From: Kosmotogaceae bacterium UBA1373
Lineage (GTDB): Bacteria; Thermotogota; Thermotogae; Petrotogales; Kosmotogaceae
Length of the DNA stretch: 31,965 bases
Direction: 5' to 3'
Assembly: GCA_002305955.1 (NCBI GenBank)
Contig: DBRH01000061.1
Span: 433-32,397 of the forward strand
Below are positions 7,042 through 14,955 of the stretch, piece by piece. The notes beneath the pieces were generated by a model. It made no database searches and was not told the origin of the DNA. It was given only the letters and a program-made list of their open reading frames with translations. Both the position numbers and the translations under genes were made by a program. Each line of letters starts with the position of its first letter. The stretch's first letter is position 1.

Positions 7042-7958
7042 TATTCAACCTCCCTCCACAATTCTATCTCGGTACTGAGAGTCACTCCGGTCGCTTCGAG
7101 CACAGATTCCTTTAGCTTTTCAATTAGTAGTACGACATCGGTGTAACTCGCCTTTCCCCTGTTGACTATGAAGCCGGCGTGCTTGCTAGAAACCTGCGCA
7201 TCGCCGACCGAAAGCGTTTTCAAGCCCAGCTTCTCGATGGTCGAACCCACGAAGAAGTCCTGATAGGGTCTTACGAAAACGCTCCCAGCGCTCGGAAAAT
7301 CCAGGGGCTGTTTTTCGAGACGCTTCCTCAATATCTCGCTCATCTTGCTCTCTATAGCTTCTCTTCGACCGCTAACAAGCGAGAATTCGACGTTCATTAT
7401 TTTGTAGCCCCGTTCTTTGAAGAGACTGTGCCTGTATCCGAATCGGCATAAAGAACCCTCTATCGAATGTAAATCGTAGTTTTCATCTATGTACTCAACA
7501 GATTTCACCAGAGAACCTATCTCACCACCGAAAGCTCCGGCGTTCATGTAAACGGCGCCACCCACTGTACCGGGAAGACCAGTCAGAAACTCCAGACCGG
7601 TAAGGCCTTCCGAAAGGCAGAGCCAGATGAGAGTGTTTACCGGTACACCGGCCTGTGCCGTGACGGAGGTGCCGTCGATCCTGACGGCATTTAGGTGAGC
7701 GGTAGATAGAACTATTCCCCCGTAATGTTCCGGACAGACAACGTTCGAACCTCCACCTATGAGCCTGTGTGGTATCTTCTCGCTTTCCACCAGTTTCAGG
7801 ATCTTTATCATGGAATCGACGGAATAGGGACTCACGAAAAACGGGACTCTTCCCCCTATCCTCATGGTGGTGTGCCAGCTCATAGGCTCTTCTAACCTGA
7901 TATCGGCACCTTGCATGTACAGATCGCCGAAGTATTTTCTCAGATCTCTTTTTGCCAT
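7041..7958 (-). CDS. murB: UDP-N-acetylenolpyruvoylglucosamine reductase
   Basis: Reduces UDP-GlcNAc-enolpyruvate to UDP-MurNAc with NADPH, using FAD, in cytoplasmic peptidoglycan precursor synthesis. The 305 residues have the FAD domain signatures TTMRIGG (about 30-36), LIGGGSNVV, and GLPGTVGGAVYMNAGAFGGE, then the C-terminal MurB domain with PSAGSVFVRP holding the proton-donor Ser, and STIEKLGLKTLSVGDAQVS, SKHAGFIVN. The absence of the extra loop of the E. coli enzyme and the length fit type II MurB. ATG at 7958 lies within the last codons of the HEAT gene (19-nt overlap). A weak AAAGG precedes it. It is in an operon with recN and hflKC. Confidence 0.95.
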   Translation of the reverse strand: MAKRDLRKYFGDLYMQGADIRLEEPMSWHTTMRIGGRVPFFVSPYSVDSMIKILKLVESEKIPHRLIGGGSNVVCPEHYGGIVLSTAHLNAVRIDGTSVTAQAGVPVNTLIWLCLSEGLTGLEFLTGLPGTVGGAVYMNAGAFGGEIGSLVKSVEYIDENYDLHSIEGSLCRFGYRHSLFKERGYKIMNVEFSLVSGRREAIESKMSEILRKRLEKQPLDFPSAGSVFVRPYQDFFVGSTIEKLGLKTLSVGDAQVSSKHAGFIVNRGKASYTDVVLLIEKLKESVLEATGVTLSTEIELWREVE

Positions 7959-8554
7959 ATATAGAGCCTTTCCATTATTTCCCTTCCGTTGTCGAGTTCT
8001 AGGAGAACATCTTTCAATTTGGCGTTTGAAGAGAGCAACATATGGAGACCTTCGAGCACGAAGGCCCTGGTGGATTTGTCGAATTTTGTGTCGTAATACA
8101 TCCGGGCCAGCGTTTTCACCCCTTCCGGAGAAGCGGTCAGGCTGATAGCCATGATCAGCTGGTCTCTGGAACTTTCATCGTCGCTCTCCTGCAAAAGCAG
8201 CGAAAGGATACCGGCCACCTTCGAACCTTCGCCCAGCCGGGCGAGAGCTTCGTATATTACCGCCTGCGATCGCTCGTCATCGAAGCGTCTCAGTAGATCG
8301 TAAAGGTAAGGCACGGCCTTTTTGTCTCCCAGTTCCCCTGCCAGATCGGCCAGATAGAGGATAGAGATATCCTCGCCACCCTCTCTCAGTCTCTTCAACA
8401 ATTCCGGAGAAGTCCTCCCACCCAGCTGGAGGAGTGCCTCGAAACAGATCTGCGCTGTTTCATCGTCTTCGCTCACCATAAGATCCAGGAGAAGCGGTAC
8501 GGCTTCTTCTCCCTTTTCCTCAACTATTCTATCTATCAGTTCCTGCCTTTCCAC
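7940..8554 (-). CDS. HEAT-repeat protein
   Basis: 204 residues made almost wholly of paired amphipathic helices of about 30-35 residues (for example EEAVPLLLDLMVSEDDETAQICFEALLQLGG, in part, and KKAVPYLYDLLRRFDDERSQAVIYEALARLG). This is the HEAT_2 pattern seen in many bacterial scaffold proteins. No catalytic motif, signal peptide or membrane segment is visible. The start is GTG at 8554, behind GAGGTGA. The gene overlaps the end of recN and the start of murB by 19 nt each. Repeat proteins of this type usually mediate protein contacts, and the partner here is unknown. Tight coupling to recN and murB is the only functional hint. Confidence 0.8.
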   Translation of the reverse strand: MERQELIDRIVEEKGEEAVPLLLDLMVSEDDETAQICFEALLQLGGRTSPELLKRLREGGEDISILYLADLAGELGDKKAVPYLYDLLRRFDDERSQAVIYEALARLGEGSKVAGILSLLLQESDDESSRDQLIMAISLTASPEGVKTLARMYYDTKFDKSTRAFVLEGLHMLLSSNAKLKDVLLELDNGREIMERLYIWQKEI

Positions 8555-10146
8555 TCTTCACCTCTCAAGCCACTCATTTCAACGAGCTCTCTCTCCCTTT
8601 TTTCTCCGGAGAGTTCCTCTATTGTAGATATTGTATCAAGTTCAGATTGTTCTTTCCTTACGGCGAAGTGCCTTTCTGCTCTCGAAGCTATCTGGGGAAG
8701 GTGTGTGATTACTATCGATTGCACTTTCGAAGAGATCTCCAGCAGCTTCTCGGCCACCACCTGGCCCAGACGCTGCCCCACTCCGGAATCGACTTCGTCG
8801 AAGACGATGGTTCTTATGTCAAGCTGATCTTTAAGTGTCGATTCGAGCGCCAGCAGACACCTGGAAAGCTCACCCCCGGAGGCCACCCTGCCGATCTCCA
8901 TGAACTCCATACCGGGGTTCGTCTTGACCATGATAGAGACCCTGGAGGTACCGTAGTATTTAGGCTCCTCCTCCTGGAACAGTCGAAACTCGAGTTCGGC
9001 GCCCTTCATTTTCAAGTCCTCTAGATGAACGCGGATGTCCCGGGCCATCTCGATCGCCCTTTTCTCTCTTACGCCATCCAGAACTCTTCCGACCTCCCTC
9101 AGCTTCTGAAGGTAGATCGACTCCTCTTTTCGTAATTTCTCTTCAAGCTTTTGAAGCTCCTGGAGCGACTTGAGTTTGCTTTTGAACTCTTCGCAGCTTT
9201 GGAGTATATCGCTCACCGTCCGGCCGTACTTCCTTTTTAGCCCCTGAATCAGGGAGATGCGCGCTTCGATTGCTCTGAACTCTTCCTCGTCCATCTCGAG
9301 ACCGTCGCTTTCTTCTCCAACGAGATTGTAGAGTCCCTCCAGTTCCTCCAGTGCCAGCTGAACATGTGACAGCCACCGGGAGTATCCGAAGCTCTCGACC
9401 TTCGTGACCAGCGACAGGATATCGTTCAGCGAATTGTAAACAGACTCGTCGCCATCCTTCAGACGATCCATGAGCTCCCGGAAGGTTTGAACCAGGAACT
9501 TCCCGTTTTTGTATTTCCTGTACCTTGTCTCGAGCAGGCCGTCCTCGTCAGGTTTCAGTTCAGCCTGCTCTATCTCGTTTATTTCGAAAACAAGGAAGTC
9601 CTTCTCTCTTTCGATCTGAGAAGGATCCATCACGAGCGAATCCAGCTCTCTCTTTATACTGGAATACCTGTCGTAAAACTCCCTGTACTCCTCCAGAGAC
9701 TTCTCGCCCTGGAGGGCGTGATCGAGTATCTGATAGTGTCTGTTCGAATCCAGCAGGGCTACGCTGCTGTGCTGCGAATGGATCTCTATAAGGTCTTTGA
9801 AAAGAATCTGGATCATCTGCCTGGGCACCATTCTGCCGTTCAATCTGTATATAGTTCTCTGACCGGTGAAATTGACGCTCACCAACAGTTGATTACCGTC
9901 TTCGATCTCTATTGCGAGCTCCCCGATCCTTTTTAGAATCGAATCCTCTACGGAGAAATTGGCCTCGATGTTTCCGGACTCTTCACCGGCCCAGGGTGGG
10001 GGGAATCCGACGGCAGTCCACAGCGCCTTCAGGAAGATGGTCTTCCCGGCGCCGGATTCTCCCGTAATGGCGTTCATCCCACTGGAGAACTCGACATAGA
10101 ACTCCCTGAACGTGAAGAAATTCCTTCCTGCCAGCGAAAGTAACAT
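8536..10146 (-). CDS. recN: DNA repair protein RecN (SMC-like ATPase)
   Basis: Acts early in double-strand break repair by recombination. I start at ATG 10146 rather than the upstream TTG at 10185: GGGGGA precedes it, the upstream TTG has no ribosome site and lies almost on the predicted transcription start, and MLLSLAGRNFFTF is the usual opening. This gives 536 residues. Walker A is GESGAGKT (about 29-36), followed by the ABC N-lobe with EIHSQHS, a central coiled-coil region (about 150-370, rich in E, K, L), and a C-terminal lobe with the signature VASGGELSRCLLALE and Walker B TIVFDEVDSGVG. First gene of the operon ending at yigZ. Confidence 0.94.
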   Translation of the reverse strand: MLLSLAGRNFFTFREFYVEFSSGMNAITGESGAGKTIFLKALWTAVGFPPPWAGEESGNIEANFSVEDSILKRIGELAIEIEDGNQLLVSVNFTGQRTIYRLNGRMVPRQMIQILFKDLIEIHSQHSSVALLDSNRHYQILDHALQGEKSLEEYREFYDRYSSIKRELDSLVMDPSQIEREKDFLVFEINEIEQAELKPDEDGLLETRYRKYKNGKFLVQTFRELMDRLKDGDESVYNSLNDILSLVTKVESFGYSRWLSHVQLALEELEGLYNLVGEESDGLEMDEEEFRAIEARISLIQGLKRKYGRTVSDILQSCEEFKSKLKSLQELQKLEEKLRKEESIYLQKLREVGRVLDGVREKRAIEMARDIRVHLEDLKMKGAELEFRLFQEEEPKYYGTSRVSIMVKTNPGMEFMEIGRVASGGELSRCLLALESTLKDQLDIRTIVFDEVDSGVGQRLGQVVAEKLLEISSKVQSIVITHLPQIASRAERHFAVRKEQSELDTISTIEELSGEKRERELVEMSGLRGEEWKGRN

Positions 10147-10199
10147 CACATTCCCCCATTTCCGAAAATCGGCTAATCCGGCCAACAGAGATCACTGAT

Positions 10200-10205
10200 A
10201 TTATA
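10200..10205 (-). promoter_or_regulatory. -10 box for the recN operon
   Basis: TATAAT on the minus strand, about 54 nt before the chosen recN start. TTGACA lies only 10 nt upstream, too close to act as its -35, and the sequence at 17 nt is poor. The perfect -10 and position support it. Confidence 0.4.
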
Positions 10206-10392
10206 CTATCCTGTGTGTCAAGAGGCGCAGGTCGTTGCATTGCTTTATCCCCAAGAATTAAGAAAGGCCGTGAGCAAAATGGCGAGCGATAACGGTACCG
10301 ATCAGCGTTTTCTACTGCAGCGGTATATTTGTTTTTTGCCGGAGTTTCAACTCAGGCATTTCTTTAACTCGAAATGCGGCCGAGGAGTGAAT

Positions 10393-11220
10393 TCATGTTT
10401 CAGAACCGGCAGAGCGATATGAGCCCAGAAACTTGAAGTATCTGCAGAGGCTTCTGATTGATTCGATAGCCTCTTCTACTTTTCTTGTAGCAACAGTTCC
10501 TTCGAAATCAACGAAGAAGAGATAGTGCCACATCTCCCTTTTAAAAGGCCTTGACTCTATCTTTGTAAGATTCAGATTGCGATTCGACAACTCTCCAAGG
10601 ACTCTGAACAAGGCGCCTGGCAGATGTTCCGTAGTGAACATTATCGAGGTTTTACATCCTTCAGTACATTTCACAGCTCCTCTTCCCATCAAGAAGAACC
10701 GCGTTGTATTGGTTTCCATGTCTTCGAAATTTCTCCTCAAAACATGCAACCCGTAGGTTTTTGCCGCGAGTTCACTTGCTATTGCTGCTGTGAATGGCAT
10801 CTCCGAAGTTGCCAGGTCTCTTGCCGCACCGGCAGTGTCATAGTATTCCTTCGCCTCAAAACCATCTTCTTCTATATGTTTTGAACACTGTGCCAGAGCC
10901 TGGTGATGAGAAATAACATATTTTATATCCTCAATCGACCTCCCCTTAGGAGCCATGAGGCAGTGCTCAATTCGAAGCATAACTTCGGCCTGGACAAGAA
11001 GATCACTATCTATAAGAGCGTCGTAAGCAGGAATTACTGTACCAGCCAACGAGTTTTCCACCGGCAGAATAGCGTAGTCTGCCTTTCTTTCAATCACAAA
11101 ATACAGCATCTCCTGGAACGATCTGCACGGGAGAGAAACGGGCGATTCTCCTAAAAGCTTTCTTATGGCCTGTTCTGAATAAGCACCATGTTCCCCCTGA
11201 AAAGCGACGGTGTCTTTCAA
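10393..11220 (-). CDS. pheA: Prephenate dehydratase
   Basis: Converts prephenate to phenylpyruvate in phenylalanine synthesis. Start TTG at 11220 is preferred over the longer frame from 11262 because GGGAGG lies 8 nt upstream and the protein then opens with KDTVAFQGEHGAYSE, the normal family start. The result is 275 residues. The catalytic domain contains LPVENSLAGTV, SHHQALAQCSKHI and the active-site TTRF (172-175). A C-terminal ACT domain has GALFRVLGELSNRNLNLTKIESRP in consensus order, the phenylalanine-binding regulatory module. No chorismate mutase domain is fused and no aromatic pathway gene is adjacent, so it seems monocistronic. A minus-strand TTGACA at 11272-11267 might be its -35, but the -10 is poor. 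Confidence 0.94.
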   Translation of the reverse strand: MKDTVAFQGEHGAYSEQAIRKLLGESPVSLPCRSFQEMLYFVIERKADYAILPVENSLAGTVIPAYDALIDSDLLVQAEVMLRIEHCLMAPKGRSIEDIKYVISHHQALAQCSKHIEEDGFEAKEYYDTAGAARDLATSEMPFTAAIASELAAKTYGLHVLRRNFEDMETNTTRFFLMGRGAVKCTEGCKTSIMFTTEHLPGALFRVLGELSNRNLNLTKIESRPFKREMWHYLFFVDFEGTVATRKVEEAIESIRSLCRYFKFLGSYRSAGSET

Positions 11221-11521
11221 CAAAAAAACCTCCCTCATTTCAGTAGAAAATCGTTTGCTCAATTGCTGTCAATTTTACCAGCTGAAAAACTCGAATTTCG
11301 AAACAAGAGACCCAAAGAGATGTTACGAAGACCCCGACTGTTAAAATGCGGATTAATTTTTTATCTTCATCTCCTTCCTTCTAACTTGAGGTGGAGTCAG
11401 TCGATGGATAATGATGGCGTTCTCTACACCGGAAAGCAATTGTTATCTTTTCTGCCTTGACAGTACGGTTGCCACTCCGTATAATGTTCACTGTGATGTT
11501 TATTCTGGAGGTAATGTTATT
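11221..11521. other. Divergent intergenic region pheA / rpmH
   Basis: About 300 nt between the pheA and rpmH starts. Besides the rpmH promoter and ribosome sites, I see a possible pheA -35 (minus TTGACA at 11272-11267), and an 18-codon frame at 11404-11460 that overlaps the rpmH -35 and is probably chance. No DnaA-box cluster was found, although rpmH often lies near the origin in other bacteria. Confidence 0.5.
11457..11485 (+). promoter_or_regulatory. Perfect sigma-70 promoter for the rpmH operon
   Basis: TTGACA (11457-11462) and TATAAT (11480-11485) with exactly 17 nt between, followed about 22 nt later by the GGAGGT ribosome site of rpmH. Both hexamers match the consensus at every base, which fits a strongly expressed ribosomal protein operon. 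Confidence 0.9.
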
Positions 11522-11656
11522 ATGAAAAGGACATATCAGCCATCGAAGGTCAAGAGAAACAGGACTCACGGTTTTCTTGTGAGGTCCCGTACGGTCGGCG
11601 GTAGAAAGGTTCTCGCCAGCAGAAGAAGAAAGGGAAGAAAGAGACTCGCTGTGTGA
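11522..11656 (+). CDS. rpmH: Ribosomal protein L34
   Basis: 44-residue, very basic protein of the large subunit. MKRTYQPSKVKRNRTHGF, then R-x-R-T-x-G-G-R-x-V-L-x-x-R-R-x-K-G-R-K-R-L, is the L34 family sequence. The start at 11522 is chosen because GGAGGT lies at 11507-11512 and the protein matches the family length; the open frame upstream is meaningless. A perfect promoter precedes it. The TGA overlaps the rnpA GTG by 4 nt (GTGA), the classical rpmH-rnpA order. Confidence 0.98.
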   Translation: MKRTYQPSKVKRNRTHGFLVRSRTVGGRKVLASRRRKGRKRLAV

Positions 11657-12066
11657 AATCAGAGGATCAGTCCCTGAAAAAAACAGAGATTATAAGAAGG
11701 AAGGCAGACTTTGACAGGGTTTTCAAAAAGGGAAAATCGATAGTTGACCCTTTTTTTGTTGCCTTATTTGTTCAGAATAGTCTGCCTTTTTCTCGTATCG
11801 GCGTATCGGTTAAGCGCAAGTTCGGCAAGGCGACTTTGAGAAATAGGCTCAGACGACTCGTTAAGGAGGTTTACCGGACGGGAAAAGAAGACTTCCCCGA
11901 GGGTTATGATATACTCTTCATTGCAAGAAAGGATTTATCAGACCTGTTTAGACGAAGAGAAGTTTCGTTTTTTGAGATTCAAAGGGTTTTGAGAAGAATC
12001 GCTAACAAAATTGGAGAAATGCCCGATGAAAAAGATTGTACTTTTCCTGATAGATTTCTACCGTAA
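11653..12066 (+). CDS. rnpA: Ribonuclease P protein component
   Basis: Protein subunit that helps the RNase P RNA remove 5' leaders from precursor tRNAs. The 137 residues, very basic, show the family features: the RKADFDRVFKKGKS opening, FVALFVQN, SRIGVSVKRKFGKA, then the RNR motif RNRLRRLVKEVYR and YDILFIARKDL. The GTG start overlaps the end of rpmH by 4 nt. The C-terminus past about residue 118 is a tail read over the start of yidD, a 41-nt overlap. A slightly later in-frame start cannot be excluded, but none has a better ribosome site. Confidence 0.93.
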   Translation: MKSEDQSLKKTEIIRRKADFDRVFKKGKSIVDPFFVALFVQNSLPFSRIGVSVKRKFGKATLRNRLRRLVKEVYRTGKEDFPEGYDILFIARKDLSDLFRRREVSFFEIQRVLRRIANKIGEMPDEKDCTFPDRFLP

Positions 12067-12268
12067 GAAGATCTCTCCAAGGACCCGCCCCCGATGCAGG
12101 TTCTATCCTACGTGTTCTTTGTACACTTACGAGGCTGTCGAGAGGTTCGGAGCTTTCAAGGGCCTTATACTCGGCACATGGAGAATTTTGCGTTGCAACC
12201 CCTTCAATCCCGGCGGGATTGACGAAGTTCCAGACCATTTTACATTAATTAGGAGGCACGAAAGATGA
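12026..12268 (+). CDS. yidD: Membrane protein insertion efficiency factor YidD
   Basis: Small membrane-associated protein that assists YidC-dependent insertion. About 80 residues: MKKIVLFLIDFYRKKISP, then RPRCRFYPTCSLYTYEAV and ILRCNPFNPGGIDEVP. The conserved cysteines and CNPxxxGGxDxVP are the YidD (DUF37/haemolytic) signature. I start at ATG 12026 with GGAG at 12013-12016; the TTG at 12011 would give five extra residues without support. It begins inside rnpA and its TGA overlaps the yidC ATG (ATGA), so the order rnpA-yidD-yidC appears translationally coupled. Confidence 0.93.
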   Translation: MKKIVLFLIDFYRKKISPRTRPRCRFYPTCSLYTYEAVERFGAFKGLILGTWRILRCNPFNPGGIDEVPDHFTLIRRHER

Positions 12269-13611
12269 GAAAAACATTGATAATGCTTGTCCTGCTTCTC
12301 TCCGTTTTCACACTTTCGCTCATGGGCGCAGACCTGATTACTCAAGAGGGAACCAACACTCTCATTGTGTCTGGAAAGACGCTTAGAATAGTCATCGACA
12401 TCGAAAAGGGGCTGCTCACAGGCGTAACCAGCTTCGCAGACAACAAAGGGGTCGAATTCTACGCATACAACGAAAGTCTGGGAAAAGATGGCTTCAACAT
12501 CTTCGATCAGCAGGGCAACGAGCTTCTGCCTCAGTCGTTCTCGCGCACAACCGACGCGGAAGGAAACGTAGTAGTGGATTTCTTCTACCAGCAGGGCCGG
12601 AAAAGCTTTGTTATACTCAACAGCCCGTACTACGATTTCAACGTCGTAGTAGATTTTAACCAAAGCGTCGAGGTCGCCCTCCCCTTCATATCTTACAACA
12701 ACCAGACGCTCGGTCCCGATTCGAGTTACTATTTGACCTATGACAAATTCAGCGGTCAGAAGACGCTCTTCGCCATCGCCTCGCAGCAAGGCTCCTTTAA
12801 GTTCCAGCGCTATGCCAGCGATAGTGGCAAGGGGATTCTCGAGGTTTTCGCCGGCCCCATGAGATTGATTCACGTCAAGGAGGCTCTCCCCGAATATTAC
12901 AGCGCTCTCGTCAAGGACCTCGAAGGTTTCGGGGCGGTCAATTTCTTCTCCTGGATCTATCACGGTATAGTTTACTTTCTCTTCTGGCTGTATCAGTGGT
13001 CGGGTAACTTCGGCTGGGCACTGATACTTTTCACGATTGCCACCAGATTCGTTCTCTATCCGCTTTACCACATACAGACGAAGTCCATGCTTATGATGAG
13101 AATGCTTCAGCCGGAAATCGAAAAGATAAAAAACAAGTACAAAGATCCCAAGAGACAACAGGAGGCCATGATGGCCCTCTACAAGGAAAAAGGATACAAT
13201 CCCGCTTCCGGTTGTTTTCCGATTCTGATTCAGTTGCCGATCCTGATAATTCTATACAACGCCATACGCTACTTCAGCGAAGTCATGGCTTACACGCCAG
13301 GCTTCCTTATATGGAGCGATCTGTCCGTCGGTGATTTCATCCAGAACATCCCGTTCATAATCATTACCATCGTGGTCGGTGTGTTCAGCTCGCTCCTAAC
13401 GGCACAAGACGCACGTTCGGCCAGATCGGGCGTGATTATGCAACTCATCTTCCCGATCCTCTTTGCGACCTTCCCATCTGGTCTGCTTCTTTACTGGACT
13501 ACCCAGAGCGTTCTTCAGCTTCTCATAAGCTGGGTGGTTTACAAGCGCCACGGGATAAAGGGTCTCACGTTGAGGCAGATGCTGGGACTGCCTGAAAAAC
13601 CGGCGAAATAG
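12265..13611 (+). CDS. yidC: Membrane protein insertase YidC
   Basis: Inserts and folds inner-membrane proteins alone or with SecYEG. 448 residues: an N-terminal signal-anchor (about 3-21), a periplasmic beta domain of about 200 residues (reduced compared with E. coli), then the conserved core with helices from about 235. The core contains WALILFTIATRFVLYPLY with the conserved intramembrane Arg near 261, the cytoplasmic helical hairpin LQPEIEKIKNKYKDP, YKEKGYNPASGCFPILIQLP, and a last helix near FPSGLLLYWTTQ. Start ATG overlaps the yidD stop and AGGAGG lies at 12251-12256. This is the middle of the rpmH-jag block. Confidence 0.96.
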   Translation: MRKTLIMLVLLLSVFTLSLMGADLITQEGTNTLIVSGKTLRIVIDIEKGLLTGVTSFADNKGVEFYAYNESLGKDGFNIFDQQGNELLPQSFSRTTDAEGNVVVDFFYQQGRKSFVILNSPYYDFNVVVDFNQSVEVALPFISYNNQTLGPDSSYYLTYDKFSGQKTLFAIASQQGSFKFQRYASDSGKGILEVFAGPMRLIHVKEALPEYYSALVKDLEGFGAVNFFSWIYHGIVYFLFWLYQWSGNFGWALILFTIATRFVLYPLYHIQTKSMLMMRMLQPEIEKIKNKYKDPKRQQEAMMALYKEKGYNPASGCFPILIQLPILIILYNAIRYFSEVMAYTPGFLIWSDLSVGDFIQNIPFIIITIVVGVFSSLLTAQDARSARSGVIMQLIFPILFATFPSGLLLYWTTQSVLQLLISWVVYKRHGIKGLTLRQMLGLPEKPAK

Positions 13612-13640
13612 TATTCAGTTGCTCTCATGGAGGTGTTAAT

Positions 13641-14354
13641 GTGAAATCGTACCAATTCAAGGCCGATTCTGTCGAGGAAGCGATCCGACTGGCCCGCAGG
13701 GAACTGGACGCTTACGAAGACGAACTGGATATAAAGATAATCGAAAAGGGTTCCAAAGGCTTCCTCGGAATCTTCGGCACGAAAGAGTCAGTAATTGAAG
13801 TCTCTCTTCACGATAGTCATTCGGAAAGGAAACTGTACGAGTATTTGAAGGGTATTCTCGGCAACTTCGACGAAGAAGTACTCTCGGAAGTCAAGCTGGT
13901 TGGAAGAACCTACAGGGTAAAAATAGAGGGCGAGAAGATCTCCAGGCTGATTGGCAAGCACGGGAAGACCGTGGCCGCCCTGCAGCATATTCTAAATATC
14001 TACGCCAATAGAATGGCACAGATAAAGGTCAACGTCACCGTCGATGTGGGCGATTACCGTTACGAGAGAAAGAAACTCGTCGAAGAGATAGCCCACAGAA
14101 CGGCCAAGTCGGCCCTGTCGAAGAAGGGCAAGATAGTTATGGAACCCATGTTCTCTTTCGAGAGGAGACTGGTTCACGAAGTAATATCCCAGTACCATGA
14201 TTTGAAGAGTTATTCAGTCGGTTTTGAACCTTACAGAAAAGTGGTTGTCGAATACAGTGAACGAAAATACAGAGACGATCGTAGAAAAAGCGACCCGGTC
14301 AGAAGGAGGGGATACGGAGATGCCGGACAGCATCCAAGTAGGCAAAGCGCATGA
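13641..14354 (+). CDS. khpB: Jag/KhpB RNA-binding protein (Jag-N, KH, R3H)
   Basis: Cytoplasmic RNA-binding protein encoded next to yidC in many bacteria; in Gram-positives it forms a pair with KhpA and affects cell elongation. 237 residues: Jag-N at about 1-52 (YQFKADSVEEAIRLA, EKGSKGFLGIFGTKE), a KH domain with RLIGKHGKTVAALQHILN (about 98-115), and an R3H domain with ERRLVHEVIS (R-x-x-x-H) and SVGFEPYRKVVVEY. The last 30 residues are a basic, low-complexity tail that overlaps the cupin start by 35 nt. The start is GTG at 13641 behind GGAGGTG. Confidence 0.95.
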   Translation: MKSYQFKADSVEEAIRLARRELDAYEDELDIKIIEKGSKGFLGIFGTKESVIEVSLHDSHSERKLYEYLKGILGNFDEEVLSEVKLVGRTYRVKIEGEKISRLIGKHGKTVAALQHILNIYANRMAQIKVNVTVDVGDYRYERKKLVEEIAHRTAKSALSKKGKIVMEPMFSFERRLVHEVISQYHDLKSYSVGFEPYRKVVVEYSERKYRDDRRKSDPVRRRGYGDAGQHPSRQSA

Positions 14355-14682
14355 GGTAAAACCCCAGCTCATAGACAACGAAAAGGTCAAAAAAGTGCAG
14401 AAGAGAGTGCTCATAGGCAAGTCAAAAGGGGCGAAGAATTTCGTGATGAGGCTCTTCACTGTCGAAGAGGGCGGCTACAGTCCTCTCCACAGTCATCCGT
14501 GGGAACACGAGGTTTATATCGTATCGGGGAATGCGACGGTTGTCACACAGGAAGGAGAACAACCGGCACAGGCGGGCAGCTATGTTTTCGTTCCCGCCAA
14601 TGCGGTTCACCAGTTCAAGAATAGCGGAAAAGGTAACCTCGAGTTTATCTGTGTTATTCCAAATACGGCCGACGAGGAATAG
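14320..14682 (+). CDS. Small cupin-domain protein
   Basis: About 120 residues. Start ATG 14320 is chosen because AAGGAGGGG lies about 9 nt upstream, though the frame is open to 14224. A single cupin barrel is seen: SPLHSHPWEHEVYIVSG carries the G(X)5HXH(X)3-4E(X)6G metal motif, and GSYVFVPANAVHQFKN is the second motif with its His. Family members bind a metal and are dioxygenases, isomerases or sensors, and nothing here narrows that down. The gene begins inside jag, so it is probably translated from the same message. Confidence 0.88.
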   Translation: MPDSIQVGKAHEVKPQLIDNEKVKKVQKRVLIGKSKGAKNFVMRLFTVEEGGYSPLHSHPWEHEVYIVSGNATVVTQEGEQPAQAGSYVFVPANAVHQFKNSGKGNLEFICVIPNTADEE

Positions 14683-14730
14683 AATATTAATACATAAAGA
14701 AGTAATTTGAGACACAAGGAGGGACCAGCC

Positions 14731-14955
14731 ATGCCGTTTTACAGGTATGAATGCGAGGATTGTGGTAAGACAACGGAAGCCTTCCAGAAAATGTCCGACG
14801 AGCCGTTAAAGGTCTGTCCATCGTGCGGGGGACACCTCAAGAAACTGCTGAGCAGTGTGGGAATAGTCTTCAAGGGCGGCGGATATTATTCGACCGATTC
14901 CAAGAAAACATCGAGTTCGAGCAGCACTTCAACGGTTCCTTCGAAAAAAGACTGA
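14731..14955 (+). CDS. FmdB-family zinc-ribbon regulatory-type protein
   Basis: 74 residues beginning MPFYRYECEDCGKTTE, with a zinc ribbon formed by Cys8, Cys11, Cys29 and Cys32, then KLLSSVGIVFKGGGYYSTD and a Ser/Thr-rich tail. This is the FmdB/CxxC_CxxC_SSSS family (PF09723), small proteins of unknown function first linked to regulation of formamidase. Start ATG 14731 has AAGGAGGGA at 14716-14724. Its TGA directly abuts the opposite-strand tsaD stop. Probably the last gene of the rpmH operon, 48 nt after the cupin gene. Confidence 0.9.
   Translation: MPFYRYECEDCGKTTEAFQKMSDEPLKVCPSCGGHLKKLLSSVGIVFKGGGYYSTDSKKTSSSSSTSTVPSKKD

Noticed and set aside
10340..10377. Hairpins after pheA (GCATTTC/GAAATGC and GAGTT/AACTC) as a terminator
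   Set aside because: On the minus strand they are followed by A-rich, not T-rich, sequence; they may be structure but not an intrinsic terminator.
11404..11460. 18-codon frame with AGGTGGAG before rpmH
   Set aside because: It covers the -35 of the perfect rpmH promoter and lies upstream of the transcription start, so it would not be on that message.
11221..11521. Replication origin near rpmH
   Set aside because: No dnaA or dnaN gene and no cluster of DnaA boxes seen.
12127..13158. 343-codon frame opposite yidC
   Set aside because: Entirely antisense to a certain gene, no ribosome site, no family resemblance; an antisense shadow.
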